Shown here: positions 22,863-34,450 of the stretch, in pieces
Numbering within the stretch: the first letter of the stretch is position 1
How the letters are laid out: the number at the start of each line of letters is the position of its first letter
DNA from: Ligula intestinalis
Taxonomy: Eukaryota > Platyhelminthes > Cestoda > Diphyllobothriidea > Diphyllobothriidae
Assembly (NCBI GenBank): GCA_036362985.1
Contig: JAYGXS010000007.1
Span: 13,645,738-13,709,737, forward strand
DNA length: 64,000 bases
Reading direction: 5' to 3'
The notes under the pieces: generated by a model
Told to the model about the DNA's origin: nothing
Database searches by the model: none
Seen by the model: the letters and a program-made list of their open reading frames with translations, nothing else
Position numbers and translations under genes: made by a program

Positions 22863-23312
22863 ATGTTAATGAAGGAACCGGGACAACACCAGATTTGGGA
22901 ATCATCGCCCGTCGTTCAACCGCTAAAGAATGTACCGGTGGTTATGGCAAACAACTGCACCATAGAGGTTGCGACTTCAGCATGTATTACCACAGATCTG
23001 TCTCCTACTCAACTGACAAAGTGTACCCCGTTGACACTGGAGGTTGATAATCTGCCCCAAATGAAGACGCCTTCTCCGGAAGTTGAAAAGGATACCTACC
23101 GATCTATTCATTCCAAGACTGCGCTGGAGGAACAAAGGGCGCCCTCGAGGAAGTCAAAGTGGATGTGGCTTATGCGGATGCAGTTGAATTCAATGCGAGC
23201 ACAAAAATTACGACAGCAGGCAGAAAGGTTCAGCCCTGAAACTGATAAACCACGGAGTGAACACTTATCCGTACGACGTGATACCGAACGTAACAACTCA
23301 GCGGACGAACGG
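22863..23312 (+). CDS. RGS gene exon 1 (N-terminal region)
   Basis: A 150-codon frame starts at ATG 22863 (a second ATG lies two codons on) and ends in codon phase 0 at a strong donor (CGG|GTATGT at 23313). It is preceded by a good acceptor (TTTACTCTCAG ending at 22854) only eight bases before the ATG. So the exon may follow a 5' leader exon or receive a trans-spliced leader. The peptide is hydrophilic and Ser/Thr/Pro-rich, with a basic amphipathic stretch in its second half (RKSKWMWLMRMQLNSMRAQK). No named domain is visible. Read as coding because of length, splice sites and phase match with the next exon. Confidence 0.6.
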
Positions 23313-24154
23313 GTATGTCCATGAAGTATCCAACCTATTTTTGAATAGCAAAAACTCACACAGGGTTCAAGGAAGCAGCTTAAAATAGACAATCGGGTTC
23401 CGTTAGTATTTTGTGCATGAAATGGGCAACACCGCTTTACAGTGTACCCAAAACAAAAGCGATAAATCGACCAAACGGTGAAGCTTAATTTATTTTTAAT
23501 ATATTTGCAAGTTAATGTCAGTAAATTCCTTTGTTGAACATGTAGCCACCAAAAGGCAATTATGTTCGCCAGGCGAATAAAAGTATTTGTGTTTTGTCAT
23601 AACTGAATCCGAATGAGCATTTGTTTTTGGAACGTTTTTATTTGCAGACGTTTCTGCTAAATTAACTGAGTGACAGCTTATCATTGGAATGCATTTATTC
23701 AAAACAGATGGAAATACTGCACCACAGTTCAATTTTGTAATTATTATTTTCTTATTATTTCGTTATTTGGACTTGAAGTCAATAATTGGATGTAATTAAT
23801 TGCACAGTATGCAACCGCAAGCAGGGTACTCATGAGGGCATACTAAAGTTATGCAGAAAAAATATTTTTAAATGTGTGTTTGTGCAAATAAAAATTTACT
23901 CAAGCGTAAAGTTGCCTAACTTTTATAAGATATTTTGCTGATAAAATCAACGGGGATGCCACCAAAGAAAGATAAGTACTAAAGAATAGATCTAACTTTG
24001 TAGAAGTGTTTATCCCGAGCCTTAAAACGTCATCAAGACGAAAAGCATAGTTACGCTTAATTATGTATCATCTGATGATGGGATATCTTGAAGATTGCAA
24101 TGCACGACTGTATGTAATTTGATTTTTTTTTAAATTTGTTCGCACTTTACTTTT

Positions 24155-24200
24155 GCAATGTTTGGCAGATGAAGCCTACTGAAATTTTTGTTTTCCTAAA
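24155..24200 (+). repeat. PLE family A hammerhead relic
   Basis: The order TTGCAA, TTTGG, CAGATGA, AGCCTACT, GAAA, TTTTTGTTTTCC, TAAA follows the family A ribozyme at 19785-19834 block by block. CTGATGA has become CAGATGA, the stem III palindrome is lost, and stem I (TTTGG with CC.AAA) has one extra base. It is probably a solo 3' end or the last remnant of an insertion. Confidence 0.5.
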
Positions 24201-24799
24201 TAAACACGAATGGCACCAAACATTTTTTCCTCAGTCAACAATGTGAATGAGACAAAAATCATGTTAGTTATCGGCTTACGCTAACTATTTATTATGAAGT
24301 CCGTTTATTTATGAAGCAGTGGACAACAGTTCGGTCCCTCCGGAAGCACACCTGAACGAATACATTTTACGGGACGAAAAATGTTTTTTTTTAAGTGATG
24401 TGACTCATATACCGCTCAACCCATCATTGTGTTCTAAAGAAATGGTATTTATAGGGGGTTGAGGGGGTAAGGGAGTAATATAGACATTTATAAATTTGTA
24501 GACGTGCTAAAATGTAGTTAAATTTATTTCCGGCGGTTGGTGGAAGCAAGTTTAAAGCATTTAAATTGCCGGTGTGCGTGATGCTTTGCACCGCGGACTA
24601 TACTTATTCAACTCCAAAACAGTAATCTGGATTTAAGGTAAGTTGATATAGATGACCTCCTAACGAGCATTGTACTGTTTTTAGGAATTTCAAGAAAAGT
24701 GCAATCTGATACTCGTATTTTTCAACAATATGTTAAACGATAATACATATTAGATAAATCTACAGCTACAAATTAATAAAATTTCTTAATAAAATAAAA

Positions 24800-24960
24800 T
24801 AAAATGCATATAGCAGTTACTAAAAGACGTTCCACTGCTTATGCTCATTCCCCACCCATAAACCCATTTAACCACCGTTTCCTTGGGACAAAATGCTGCA
24901 ACTAGGTATATATGAGGTGCAATACTTAAATGACTGCTGCTTACGGGACAAAAACGACCC
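24800..24960. repeat. Dispersed repeat, copy 2 (partner at 1-160)
   Basis: See the first entry for the shared blocks. This copy shows that similarity begins a little upstream, with a GCATATAGCA.TTA.TAAA block. No coding frame or terminal repeats are visible. Confidence 0.5.
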
Positions 24961-25441
24961 ATTTAGATTGAAAACGTAAACAGCTACCTTTCAATCGCCG
25001 ATTGTTGAAAGCTTGGTTTTTGTAAAGCACATTCAGTGTGGATAAATGATTAGATGGGTTAACAGTGAAATGGTCTCCTTCCACTTTAGAAAATTGTAAT
25101 TTTGACGCCTAAATTACTCCATTTTTAATGCGCTTTTACATGTCTGTTCATAATCATTTGAAAGTGTAAACTTATGCCACCGATAGCAATTAGGCTAACA
25201 AAATATTATTAGAAAATGCACTGACATAAATATCCTATTTCGTCCATAATCTGCATGTCTGTTATGTGTTTTAGGTAACTTTTATTGCTTTTACATGCAA
25301 CTAGTATTGGGAGTAAAACGCCCTTCGAAATTTTTCGAAATTTGCTCAAACAACTACTATCAAGATGCTGGTATAATAGTTTTGTAACACACCTCGCTTT
25401 GAGTATCCGTTGATGCGAATCGACTTGAATTACTTTTTTAG

Positions 25442-25653
25442 TCCAAATTGGAGTCACCGACGCGTGAACTGAGTAAGCGTACGGCCATTTCAACGCACTC
25501 GCTAGCAACACATCGCATCAAAAGCGGCAGCTCCTCCGCGACCGATCAAGAATTGGCTGATTCGCCAACAGGTCTTCGATCTCCAACCATTGTTTCGCAT
25601 GGTTCCGGCAATGAACTGAACTCCAAACATTTCACTAGCACATGGTCAGAAAG
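25442..25653 (+). CDS. RGS gene exon 2 (Ser/Thr-rich linker)
   Basis: Acceptor TACTTTTTTAG ends at 25441 and donor AAAG|GTTAGT starts at 25654. The frame enters in phase 0, continuing exon 1, and leaves with two bases of a codon (AG). The first A of exon 3 completes that codon as AGA (Arg). The peptide begins SKLESPTRELSKRTAIS and is rich in Ser and Thr, consistent with a disordered, phosphorylatable linker before the RGS domain. No domain is recognised. Confidence 0.6.
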
Positions 25654-28600
25654 GTTAGTCCTTCTAAAATACATCAAATGCTGCTGTTTGACATGTCTCA
25701 GCATCAGTTTACTTGAAAGATATGTAGGTGGGTTGACTTTGAGTTTTCTATTTGTACATGTGTGTTGTGGTAGCAGAAAAAGAGTATCTCAGTTTGTTGA
25801 CGAGACCAATTGACATGAGCCAATGAGGTGGACCATAGTTATAAAAGGGAACAGGCAGTAAATCCAACTCCTTTGGATTCTAAGCAGAAAACATGTGGAT
25901 CTTGGGGGAAGAATCTAACGACCTAATGAAAGTGCTGTCATTTAAATGGAGTTCACAAAGACAATCCCCATTTCGAACTAAGATGCACTGCAATGTTCAC
26001 TCTCTACGTCAATGCATTTTGCTTTGTATGTAAGCGCGTAATGAGGTGCTTCTTACTTAAAATAAACGAGAACCAGAAATTATAATAATACAAAAAATTA
26101 CCTTTTGTGCTTTGAAAAGACACGTTTACAGCAATATTATTTTTAAAAAATGTTTAACATGCATCAGTTCACGAACGAAAAAGTAACAGTGCTCGAAAGC
26201 TAGTGCAAATGTACAACGAGTCAAGTCATTCCTGTAACCGATGGGTAAGCGCCAATTTGTATATTCCTATCCAAATCAGCAAAGCGGCCAACCCGTTGTG
26301 CAGTAATTGTAGCAAAAACCTCCAAGTAACAAGTTTGCGGGCTCGAGCTTTGAGTCGGCTGCCACCTGAGTGGCGTACAACTAGCTGACGATAACAAGTG
26401 AGCCAGAAATTATCATTTTATCCTCCGTTGCCCTTTTCAGTAATGCTTTTCTGCCTATAGCAGCTGATAATGGGGCTTGAGACTAAGCCCGGAAGCGCAA
26501 CGGGTAGAGTGATTTATGGAACCAATAGGTGAGCGTCTATTCGCCTCCGGGTGTAACCGTGTAAATAAATCAAACGGCAACTAGGGCAACTATGTACTGC
26601 AAGTGCGAGTATGAGTTTACAGCTGCCTAAATGCTCATCGTGAAATACGATGGCGTCTAATACCTTTCAAACAGTAAGTTTTTACTAACCATGCGTGATG
26701 CAAGTTCTTTATGTGACACGCAACGTGTCGGGAAAAATAGTCATAATATTTGAATCAAACTCCCACGTCCCTCTGTAAACCGAAAATAAATGCATTTAAG
26801 TGCAACAGTAATCAACATCAGCCCCAAACTAATAAATAATCCCTCAAATTCATATCATTAAGTAGATTCTGATGATATCTAGTGGCTGCTTGGTAAACAA
26901 CTAAGATCAGGAAACCTTTTTCCGATTGCATTGCATTTTTAAATCCCATTTTCATCATCATCTGGCGAATGTTTTTGCCGTTTCACTATCATAACACAGC
27001 ACAGACGAAAGAGCCGATAGTGTTTATTCATAAACTTCCCGTATTGATTCCCTTGGGTTATTTAAATCCCTATTTATCCTATTTGTGCAAATAAACTCAA
27101 ATGGGCAAGTTCAGATTAAGTGGGTCTCTGCTCACTGTTTCTGTTTTAAGTTTGCTCACAGGTTTTTAAATGATGGGAACTTTTTTGTTAATAGGAAAGT
27201 TAGCGGAAAAGCATTTTAGCTTATTGCGATGAAACAAAGTGGCAATGTCTTTTTTTAATGCAGTAAGTCTCATCCACAAAAAGCAAGATTCGCCCCAGTT
27301 CTCGGCTAATGCCGTCCGGGCTTAAGCCATTTGCAACCATTGACAACAAATACTTTCTTAAGAATTGAAGTGACTGACTTTGTTGTAAAAATAACTTCTA
27401 TTATCTAAACAAATCGGTCTAATTGCCAAGGAAGACGAGGCCGATGGGCTTTACCATCATGCACACCTTTTACTTTTGCTCTCACTCTCAGAAGATATTT
27501 TTCTAATGGTTCTGCCCATTTGCTAATACCTGTGACCATCCAACTTTCAAGTCAATTAGTGGAAGCCTTTGGTCGCGCAAATAGCGTAATTAATTGAGTC
27601 CGCCATGAGGGAGTGTAGAAAAAGTATTCAGGGGAAGGGATTTAGGAGATTAAGAATTTTCAGCGTTGCTATTCTTCGTTCATGTGTCCCGCCGATTATG
27701 CAAAATGTGTTTTCTCAGATTGTTCAAAGAAGGTATGATACTACTCACTTTGCATACTTGACTAGTCCGCATTCCGTGCCTCCTCTAGGACACATCTGTC
27801 CTAGGCAAGAAGAAAAAGGCTATATGCAGAGTATTGTGTTGAGTGCTTACAGCCAGCATGCCATCAAAATAGTTTTGGGTTTCTCGACAAAATGTTGCCA
27901 ACAGTCATTTATAATTTATTGACCTCAGGTCTAGGGCTCAATGCTCAACAGCGGCGAAAGAGAAAAAAATTTTTATAGCTTTGGCTGAAAAATAACTCAC
28001 AGTTTTTAGTTGCAGACAGTTTGGACTTTTCTAAAAAGGTAGCAAATTATCACGCCGCATCTGAATTATTAAGGCTGCCGGCAGCGCCTTTAAGTTTATT
28101 GTCTGTAGGCCGTAAAGGGGGACAAAAGCCGTTTTTTGGAATTTTCAAGAGACAGTTTTCTGTGGCCATTTTAAAAATATAAGAAGGTAGGAAGCGTTCG
28201 GCAAAAACTACTTTAATGCTTCAACTCAAGTTGTCCGGATTTTGGCATTATAATGTAGGTGACTAATGCTGATGCAGCCACAACAGAATCACATTAAACG
28301 TGTTGTAATGCCCTAATACTCTACCAATGTTACTTAAAATAACAGTGACTGACATGTCTTTTAAGTTATCATGAATAAGACCTCTGAGAACAAGGTTAAT
28401 ATTAAACGTTTGTAATAATTTTTTCACTACGTAAGCAAAACTTGTCATAGGTAAAAAAAACTCTCATGCATAAAGCCAAACAGACATAACAGCACAAAAT
28501 GCTCGTGATTACAACGCTTGTTGTACTGGCAATGTGCGCGTGGGTTCACCTCTTTAAGTTCCACCAACGTCGCCCAATTTTTTATTATTCAGTTTAAAGA

Positions 28601-29339
28601 ATTATTTTCAGGTTGTGAAAAGACAAATTTGAGGAGTCAGGATATACAGCACAGTTTATTGAGAATTATAGCAAACCCCCACGGCCAAAAATGATGGAAC
28701 AGAGAGTTTCACAAGATGTTGTTTTCGTGTTCTTGCCCTTTAAAGTTGACAACATTTTAAGTACTATAATGAGAGGCTTATTAAACATTTTAGAAACAAT
28801 ATACACTGCTGCCGTCTTCATATCCTGCCATGCGACAAAGTCACTACCAATTATATGTGCAAAGGATGCCTTGCAATTGCACGCCAATTTCAATTGTGTT
28901 GACGCATTAACATGAACTTGTGGATGCATAAACATAGGACAAATGAAACGGAAATTGGCAGCTAGAGCCAAACAGCATTTACTTCTTGACTATTAAAACA
29001 GGAAATCAGAACTCCTCATTCATCCATTACTGAACACTTGCTTGATACGGGTCATTATGTTGACCCTAAAACATCTTTCCGAGTAGTTGCTAGGGCCCAA
29101 ACAACTCGTACTTTGCGCTACCTGGCGGAAATTTGTATATGGTAGTAAAATTCCCGACTTATGTAATCAACTGAAGCATGTGATGAACCTAAATTTGTCC
29201 TGGTAAGATCCGGCATCCTGATTTACATAATATACTGCCCACTCTTTCACTTCAAATTTTTTTCTCACTTTTTTTATTTCACAGTGTTTTAATTAGTTAA
29301 TGTCACCGCATCGTCGCTGTTTTACGACGTGTTAGCAGA
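25654..29339. other. Part of RGS intron 2, nothing recognised
   Basis: AT-rich, with scattered short frames (largest 27605-27922 +, 105 codons) that lack domains. No repeat copies found by eye. Confidence 0.4.
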
Positions 29340-29640
29340 CACGATTTGGTCTTAAGTCAGGGGAAACTTAATGTCTGTATAACCATCTTCTGCGCACATA
29401 AAATTGACTTTTTTAGCCATTTGGAGGCCGTCTTTGTCCTGGTAAGTAAACCTGAAGCAGAATTGTTTGGTGTTTCGTAGACGTTGTATAAATGACTCGG
29501 AACGCTGTGCCAAAATGGCGCTTACTTTTGATGCTACTATGCTTCGGTTTAAATAAACAGGATAGTGTTCTCGCATCTGCTTGGACAGACACCTATATGT
29601 TCGGCCAATATAACCTACAAGTAAATAATTAGATGTGCAC
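29340..29640 (-). pseudogene. PLE GIY-YIG domain relic (family A-like)
   Basis: On the minus strand from about 29620 the translation reads VGYIGRTYRCLSKQMREHYP and then SAIL. This parallels the GYIGRTTRRLEKRVREHIP...SSAIL of the intact family A nuclease. The frame stays open to 29352. Homology fades after about 60 residues, and the neighbouring RT is missing. It is an old, 3'-biased fragment inside RGS intron 2, antisense to that gene. Confidence 0.65.
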
Positions 29641-31699
29641 TAAAGGAGTCTGAAACTGAAGGTTGACGATGAATAATCTAAAATTTACCTTCGCCAAACT
29701 TGAATTGTTGGATGCTTACATTGGTATCATCAATGGCCTATGTAATAAAACTAAAGGCTCCCGTTGACCTCCTTTAATTTGTTTGATTAGAATGGTGGCC
29801 TGCGGTGTTACGTACCCCACGGATGATATCAATTTTTCACAAGTAGGTCAACTTAATTGATTCAAATATCAGAAAGCTGTCATGTGAATTTAATTAGCTG
29901 CTCTCCCGTATTGTAAATTTGAGGAAATAGTACAGCCATTAATTTCCGACTATACGATGTTTCTGATTCTCAATAGTCAATAGTCCCCTTTAGTATGATG
30001 ACGCTGGCCTCCCTGCATTAGCTACCTAGCACAATTTAAGTCATCGAATTCCTATTGAAATGACAATTGCATAAATTAGATCGCATTTCACGCCCCTGGC
30101 CTGTACTTTTTCCAGGCTCGAAACAGTTAGTTACAAACAGGTCAGTGCCCCTCCTCATTGTTTTAATAATTTTGCAGTAGTTATTTGTCGTGGTTTTCTG
30201 CCCTTATCTACATCAATTATGGTTTTGCTATTTCAGTGACATATGTGTCCTTATTAAACATAGTTGATTGGATAATGCCGCCAGAATCTGAATTGCATAT
30301 TTCCTAATGTTTACCTTGTGGATCAGGTAGATACAATGGCTCGGGTGATGACAAATTTAGCATAAATGTTTAATGGGTGGCGCGAAATGCATTTCCCACC
30401 ATAAAGTGCCACATTTACGATATGCTGCTTCGCCGAAACGCGTTACGACCGAGCGAATGATAGCATTGTCGACAACCCTCGAACGAACCGGAAGTTTCTT
30501 TTGCAAAGTGTCCGCAAAACATCTAATCAAACAATTTGCACTGGTGCGCGTTGTCGTATTTTCAGGTCTGCAAATGGCACAGATCACAGCACGTAAGTAG
30601 GTATCTGCCTAACAGAATAAATGAAAAGTTTAATTTTTCTTATTTACATAGTATTTTCATAAAATTCGAAAGTTAACTAAAGGACAACTCAACTGTATGG
30701 AGCAAATTTCAGACACAGCTGGTGGCAAATTATACGCACAACTGAGGCTACGCATTTCCGTTGAGGTGTTTCCCTTCCTGTGCTAATTGGAACACGTTTT
30801 GCTCCACCAACAGAAGGTTATGTGGTAGAGCGATTTCTGTCACCCTAACTGCAGTCCTAGATATTTTAGTACTAAAATAAATCTTTTCTTTAGGCACGAC
30901 CCTTCCGGTTCGATGAAGGTAGAGCAACCATTAGTCAAATGCACTGATTTCAGGTTTTTGCCAAATATGAGCCGTCCTCACTGATTCAAGGCCGAGAGAC
31001 TATCCCCAGCAATATTATGCATAAACAGGTTCATGTAGCTGAAATATGTGCGCATGTTTCAGCTGCTTAATAACGCAATGTGGTGGAATTACCCCTGCGA
31101 GCGTAGGTGCACACCTCCACGTTTTCCTGTGAAAATTAAATGTTTTTCAGTACAACTTCTCTGGGTAGAAGAAATGCATTTCTCAAATACTTCCTACTGG
31201 TGGTGGCTGTATGTTCTATCATATGCTGCATCACTACGTAAGCACGCATATTATTTAACAAACGCTGTCGAACCTGCAATTGCGTAAAAAAGGAACAGAA
31301 TGTACAATTTGCCTATGTGGTCCAACGATAGGCAATGAAAATGCAAAAGTGTTCCTTATATAATACAGGACTTCCTGTGCTGGTTTTCAATAACAATACG
31401 TGGTCCCATCCCCTACCAACCACTCTTGACAAGGAGGCCATATGGAGAGGTGTAGATGCACCCCAGAATTTGCCAGCTCTATCCCACTCTGGTGTGGAGC
31501 ATCCGTTGTAAATCATCGAGACCGATGGTCAAACCCTTAAATGCTGCTTTATCCTATTGTTAACCCTAATAGTAGCACAAAGATGCACATTTGGTTGATG
31601 GTTTCTGTCCGCTTATCCTATCGGCAAGGCGCAATTCTCACCCAACTACGGACGTCTACTCCGCCTAGTACATTTTTTCGAATTAAGAACAAGAGTCTC
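29641..31699. other. Part of RGS intron 2, no gene recognised
   Basis: A 75-codon plus-strand frame at 30373-30600 ends near a donor-like site (CAC|GTAAGT), and the opposite strand is open over the same bases. There is no recognisable domain on either strand and no good acceptor for the plus frame, so I do not call an exon. Confidence 0.35.
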
Positions 31700-32350
31700 A
31701 TCCTCCGTTTAGTTCGGCAACCGGCAGTTATAAAAAGTGCCATGTAGGCTGACCAGCTGCAGCCCACCTAAGATAACTTTGCAGCCCACAATTCCTGCGG
31801 AGGTGGTCGTTGTCCTGAGGCAAAGTACTTTCACACATTGCGTCTCCCTCCCCCAAACTCCAGAGGGACCGCGCGTGACTCCAACTGTCCCTATCCCCCC
31901 CCCCCGCCTCGTCCGACTTTGCCCTCCCAGTTCCCACCAGTCTGGTTGGCAGGATTCATAAGCTGCTGCCGGGCGATCCATATCGCTAGTCTTCACGCCA
32001 GACCTGCGCCAACCTTCACCCACCCCGCGGGTCCAACCTGTCTACGAGTACATGTTGTTCATGAGTGCTCCTCTGTCAACTCCGTGTGTCTCAACACGGC
32101 TCTGTCTGCGTCTTAACTGACTTCCAGCCCCCCCCCCCCCTCCTGCCCGCGTCGGTTCCGGGTAGTAAGCCGCGGTTCCGCTTAATGAGCTGCGGCTTTA
32201 ATTTGTTCACAGGCCATCGCTTCGGAAGCTATATTTGCAGAAGCTGGGTATTAAGATCAGACTTGCGCCTCGCCGCAGGGATACATCACTCAGGTAGACA
32301 GCAGACAGTTTCATGCTGCCGACTCCGTTCGATCGAATTGAGAAAGTAGG
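31700..32350. other. GC-rich island with poly-C tracts
   Basis: This stretch is much richer in G+C and CpG than its surroundings and contains two C-runs (about 31896-31908 and 32129-32142). All frames are relatively open here simply because stop codons are AT-rich. No protein family is recognised. It may be a foreign or recently inserted element, or a transposon 5' region. Confidence 0.4.
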
Positions 32351-34229
32351 TTACATCAGACACTGTCAGGATGTTGTCGGTATTCACCTGTCGTATCCGA
32401 GCCTCCTAAACAATTACTGGATTCTAAACTGCAGAAAAATTCTAGGAGTTTTAGGCACCTAATCATGAGGAATGTATAGTAAAAACTTCCGGGCTTAGAA
32501 TGAAGACAAATCTAATCACTACTGTATGTCACAGAGTAAGAAGATCATGCTAGCAAACAAAGCTGTCATTTCTTGACCCAGAAATATACAGCAATGAGGT
32601 GCGGAGGATTTAATTCTTGCTTCTTCGCCAGACAAAATGGATAGTTGAGGGAATGTACATAGAAAGAAATTTCAATCTTTAAAATGAATCCTTTACGGCG
32701 GTGGGGCCCCCAGCTCGTCGTCAGTCTATTGGTGGTGTACCTATTTAATATATTAACCGTGCCTAACAGAGAAGTCTCCCAGAATGGGCAACGATTTGCC
32801 CTCATCCGCTAAACATGCTCCACTTCCAGCTTTCATGATCTCCTTAACTTGCAACTGAGGCAAGTTGGCTTGAAGTTGAAAGTCCCTACTAATGGACCAC
32901 AATCTATTTGTTTTGCAGCTTGTCATTGCGTAAATTAGTAATGACAGAGATGTGCTCAAGTGTTAACGTGTTGCACTTTAAGTCAAAAGAACGTCAGTTG
33001 GAACCTCACGCATTGATAAAGTAGGGATTTAGCATGGCTGGCTGAAGACCACTAGTAAGCCAGTAATAGTCATTCCGGTCTTCATGGAAGCCCTTTGAAG
33101 GATTTAAATGCCAAATAGTGTTAACGGATTTCCAAGGCCGGCTTGTGGTACGATTACTTGCAGAATGGGACGCAATAGCTCTGTGTGTGCCACCAGCATG
33201 CTATTCTATCATATTGTGCAATACTTTGCAAATTGGTGTATTATCCATTCAGCGTCCCATTATATTAAGTGGGGAGATCAGACCAGTCTACCTAACACGC
33301 ATAATAGAAGCGATCAGGCGAGTTTCAGGAGAGAGAGAGAGAGTTCAGAGGAAAAAGGTAATATCACCGAACACGACGTTTATTGGCATGACGTTCTGGA
33401 ATCCTGATTGAACCCACCATCAGATACAGTCGCAGATAAAGGTCACAAGAGCGCCTGAAGAGCAGTAATTATAGGACATAGTCCCCACATAGCCTTGTGC
33501 CTGTTCTAACTGGCAGATGCCAAATTCGTCCCTGGTAGTCATACACCTAAGGCGATGCTGCCTCGCTAGGCCGCGTCCAAATATCACTAGCCTTCTCGAT
33601 TCTTTGATGATGCTGATAAACTGTCACCGTAACCTTTGGCGTAGCGTTTGCATTGCTAATCACTCTGTGAGTGTACGATTTTTCAGCATAAAATATAGGG
33701 CGCGAGGCCGTTGGCTCGACTGTGAGCCAGGACACAAACAGTTCATGGCTCAAATGACTGCCCCCCCTTGCGAGAGTTTCCATCTTAAAGGTGCGGTCGG
33801 GTCCCGTCGCATGATCCACGACCTCATCTTATCTCATCACTGTTTGCGCACTTTCGACCATACTCTTGTGCAGATTTGACTTCCAGTTTGCATAATGTTG
33901 ATGAGAGTTCAGAGGAAGCGACTAGCCAAGTCAATTTTTGCCACACCTAACCAACACCAGAGACCATACAGCATAAGTAACCTATTTTGAGAGCCCTACC
34001 GTATGAAAAGAGAGCCTCAGAATTTCCGATAAAAGCGAAAATGTGAGTTCCAGGAAGCATTTCAGCAAAATCGAATGCGATCACTAGAGCAAGCATTTCG
34101 TTTCGGATTCTGTCGAGAATCGTTTATTCTAGGTAACCGTAGAATGCTGTAAGGCATATGCAAATTTAGGCGATATATATTCAGGAATTGCGCTCACTAT
34201 AATTATTAGCCTCTCCAACCACCGCCGGG
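32351..34229. other. Part of RGS intron 2, possible unidentified repeat
   Basis: No gene recognised. The moderately GC-rich piece at 33517-33880 is open on both strands and looks like transposon-derived sequence, but I cannot name it. A short (GA)n run lies at about 33331-33345. Confidence 0.35.
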
Positions 34230-34450
34230 GGTCATTATTGGTGTGCTAACGGTTTTGCAATTCGCTTTCGAGTCACTAGTTGCCACGATTTCGTTATCAA
34301 AACATCGTGCGCATGAAGGTCCCCACTAAGATTTATAAATACCGCGCAATCTGTGCATATTTCACACCATTCTATGATTACCAATGTTAAGGGATTCACG
34401 ACTGAATCCGAAACGTCAGGTAAATAAAATTCTTGTTCCAGTAATCTTTT
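34230..34450 (+). repeat. Family D interspersed repeat with hammerhead-like 3' end
   Basis: The best-preserved family D copy. Stem I pairs TTACC (34378-34382) with GGTAA (34419-34423). Stem II pairs GGATTC (34392-34397) with GAATCC (34404-34409) around ACGACT. GAAA (34410-34413), the ACGT mini stem III and a C at 34417 follow. The stretch where CTGATGA should be reads AATGTTAA, so the catalytic core is lost although both helices survive. Copies lie at 9540-9745 and 7360-7460. Confidence 0.55.

Larger units (their letters stand above)
23313..25441 (+). other. RGS intron 1, with a PLE ribozyme relic and a dispersed repeat
   Basis: A 2129-base intron with GT/AG ends. It contains a family A hammerhead relic at 24155-24200 and a copy of the dispersed repeat at 24800-24960. 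The stretch around 23570-23600 (GCCAGGCGAATAAAAGTATT) echoes the family C tail but is too short to call. Confidence 0.6.

Noticed and set aside
30373..30600. Plus-strand 75-codon frame ending near a GTAAGT donor, possible extra exon in RGS intron 2
   Set aside because: No acceptor of quality, the opposite strand is equally open, and no domain. An exon here would also need to fit phase 2 on both sides, which I could not show.
31838..32116. Pro-rich plus-strand frame
   Set aside because: It lies in the poly-C GC-rich island, where stop codons are rare, and the opposite strand is open too; no domain.
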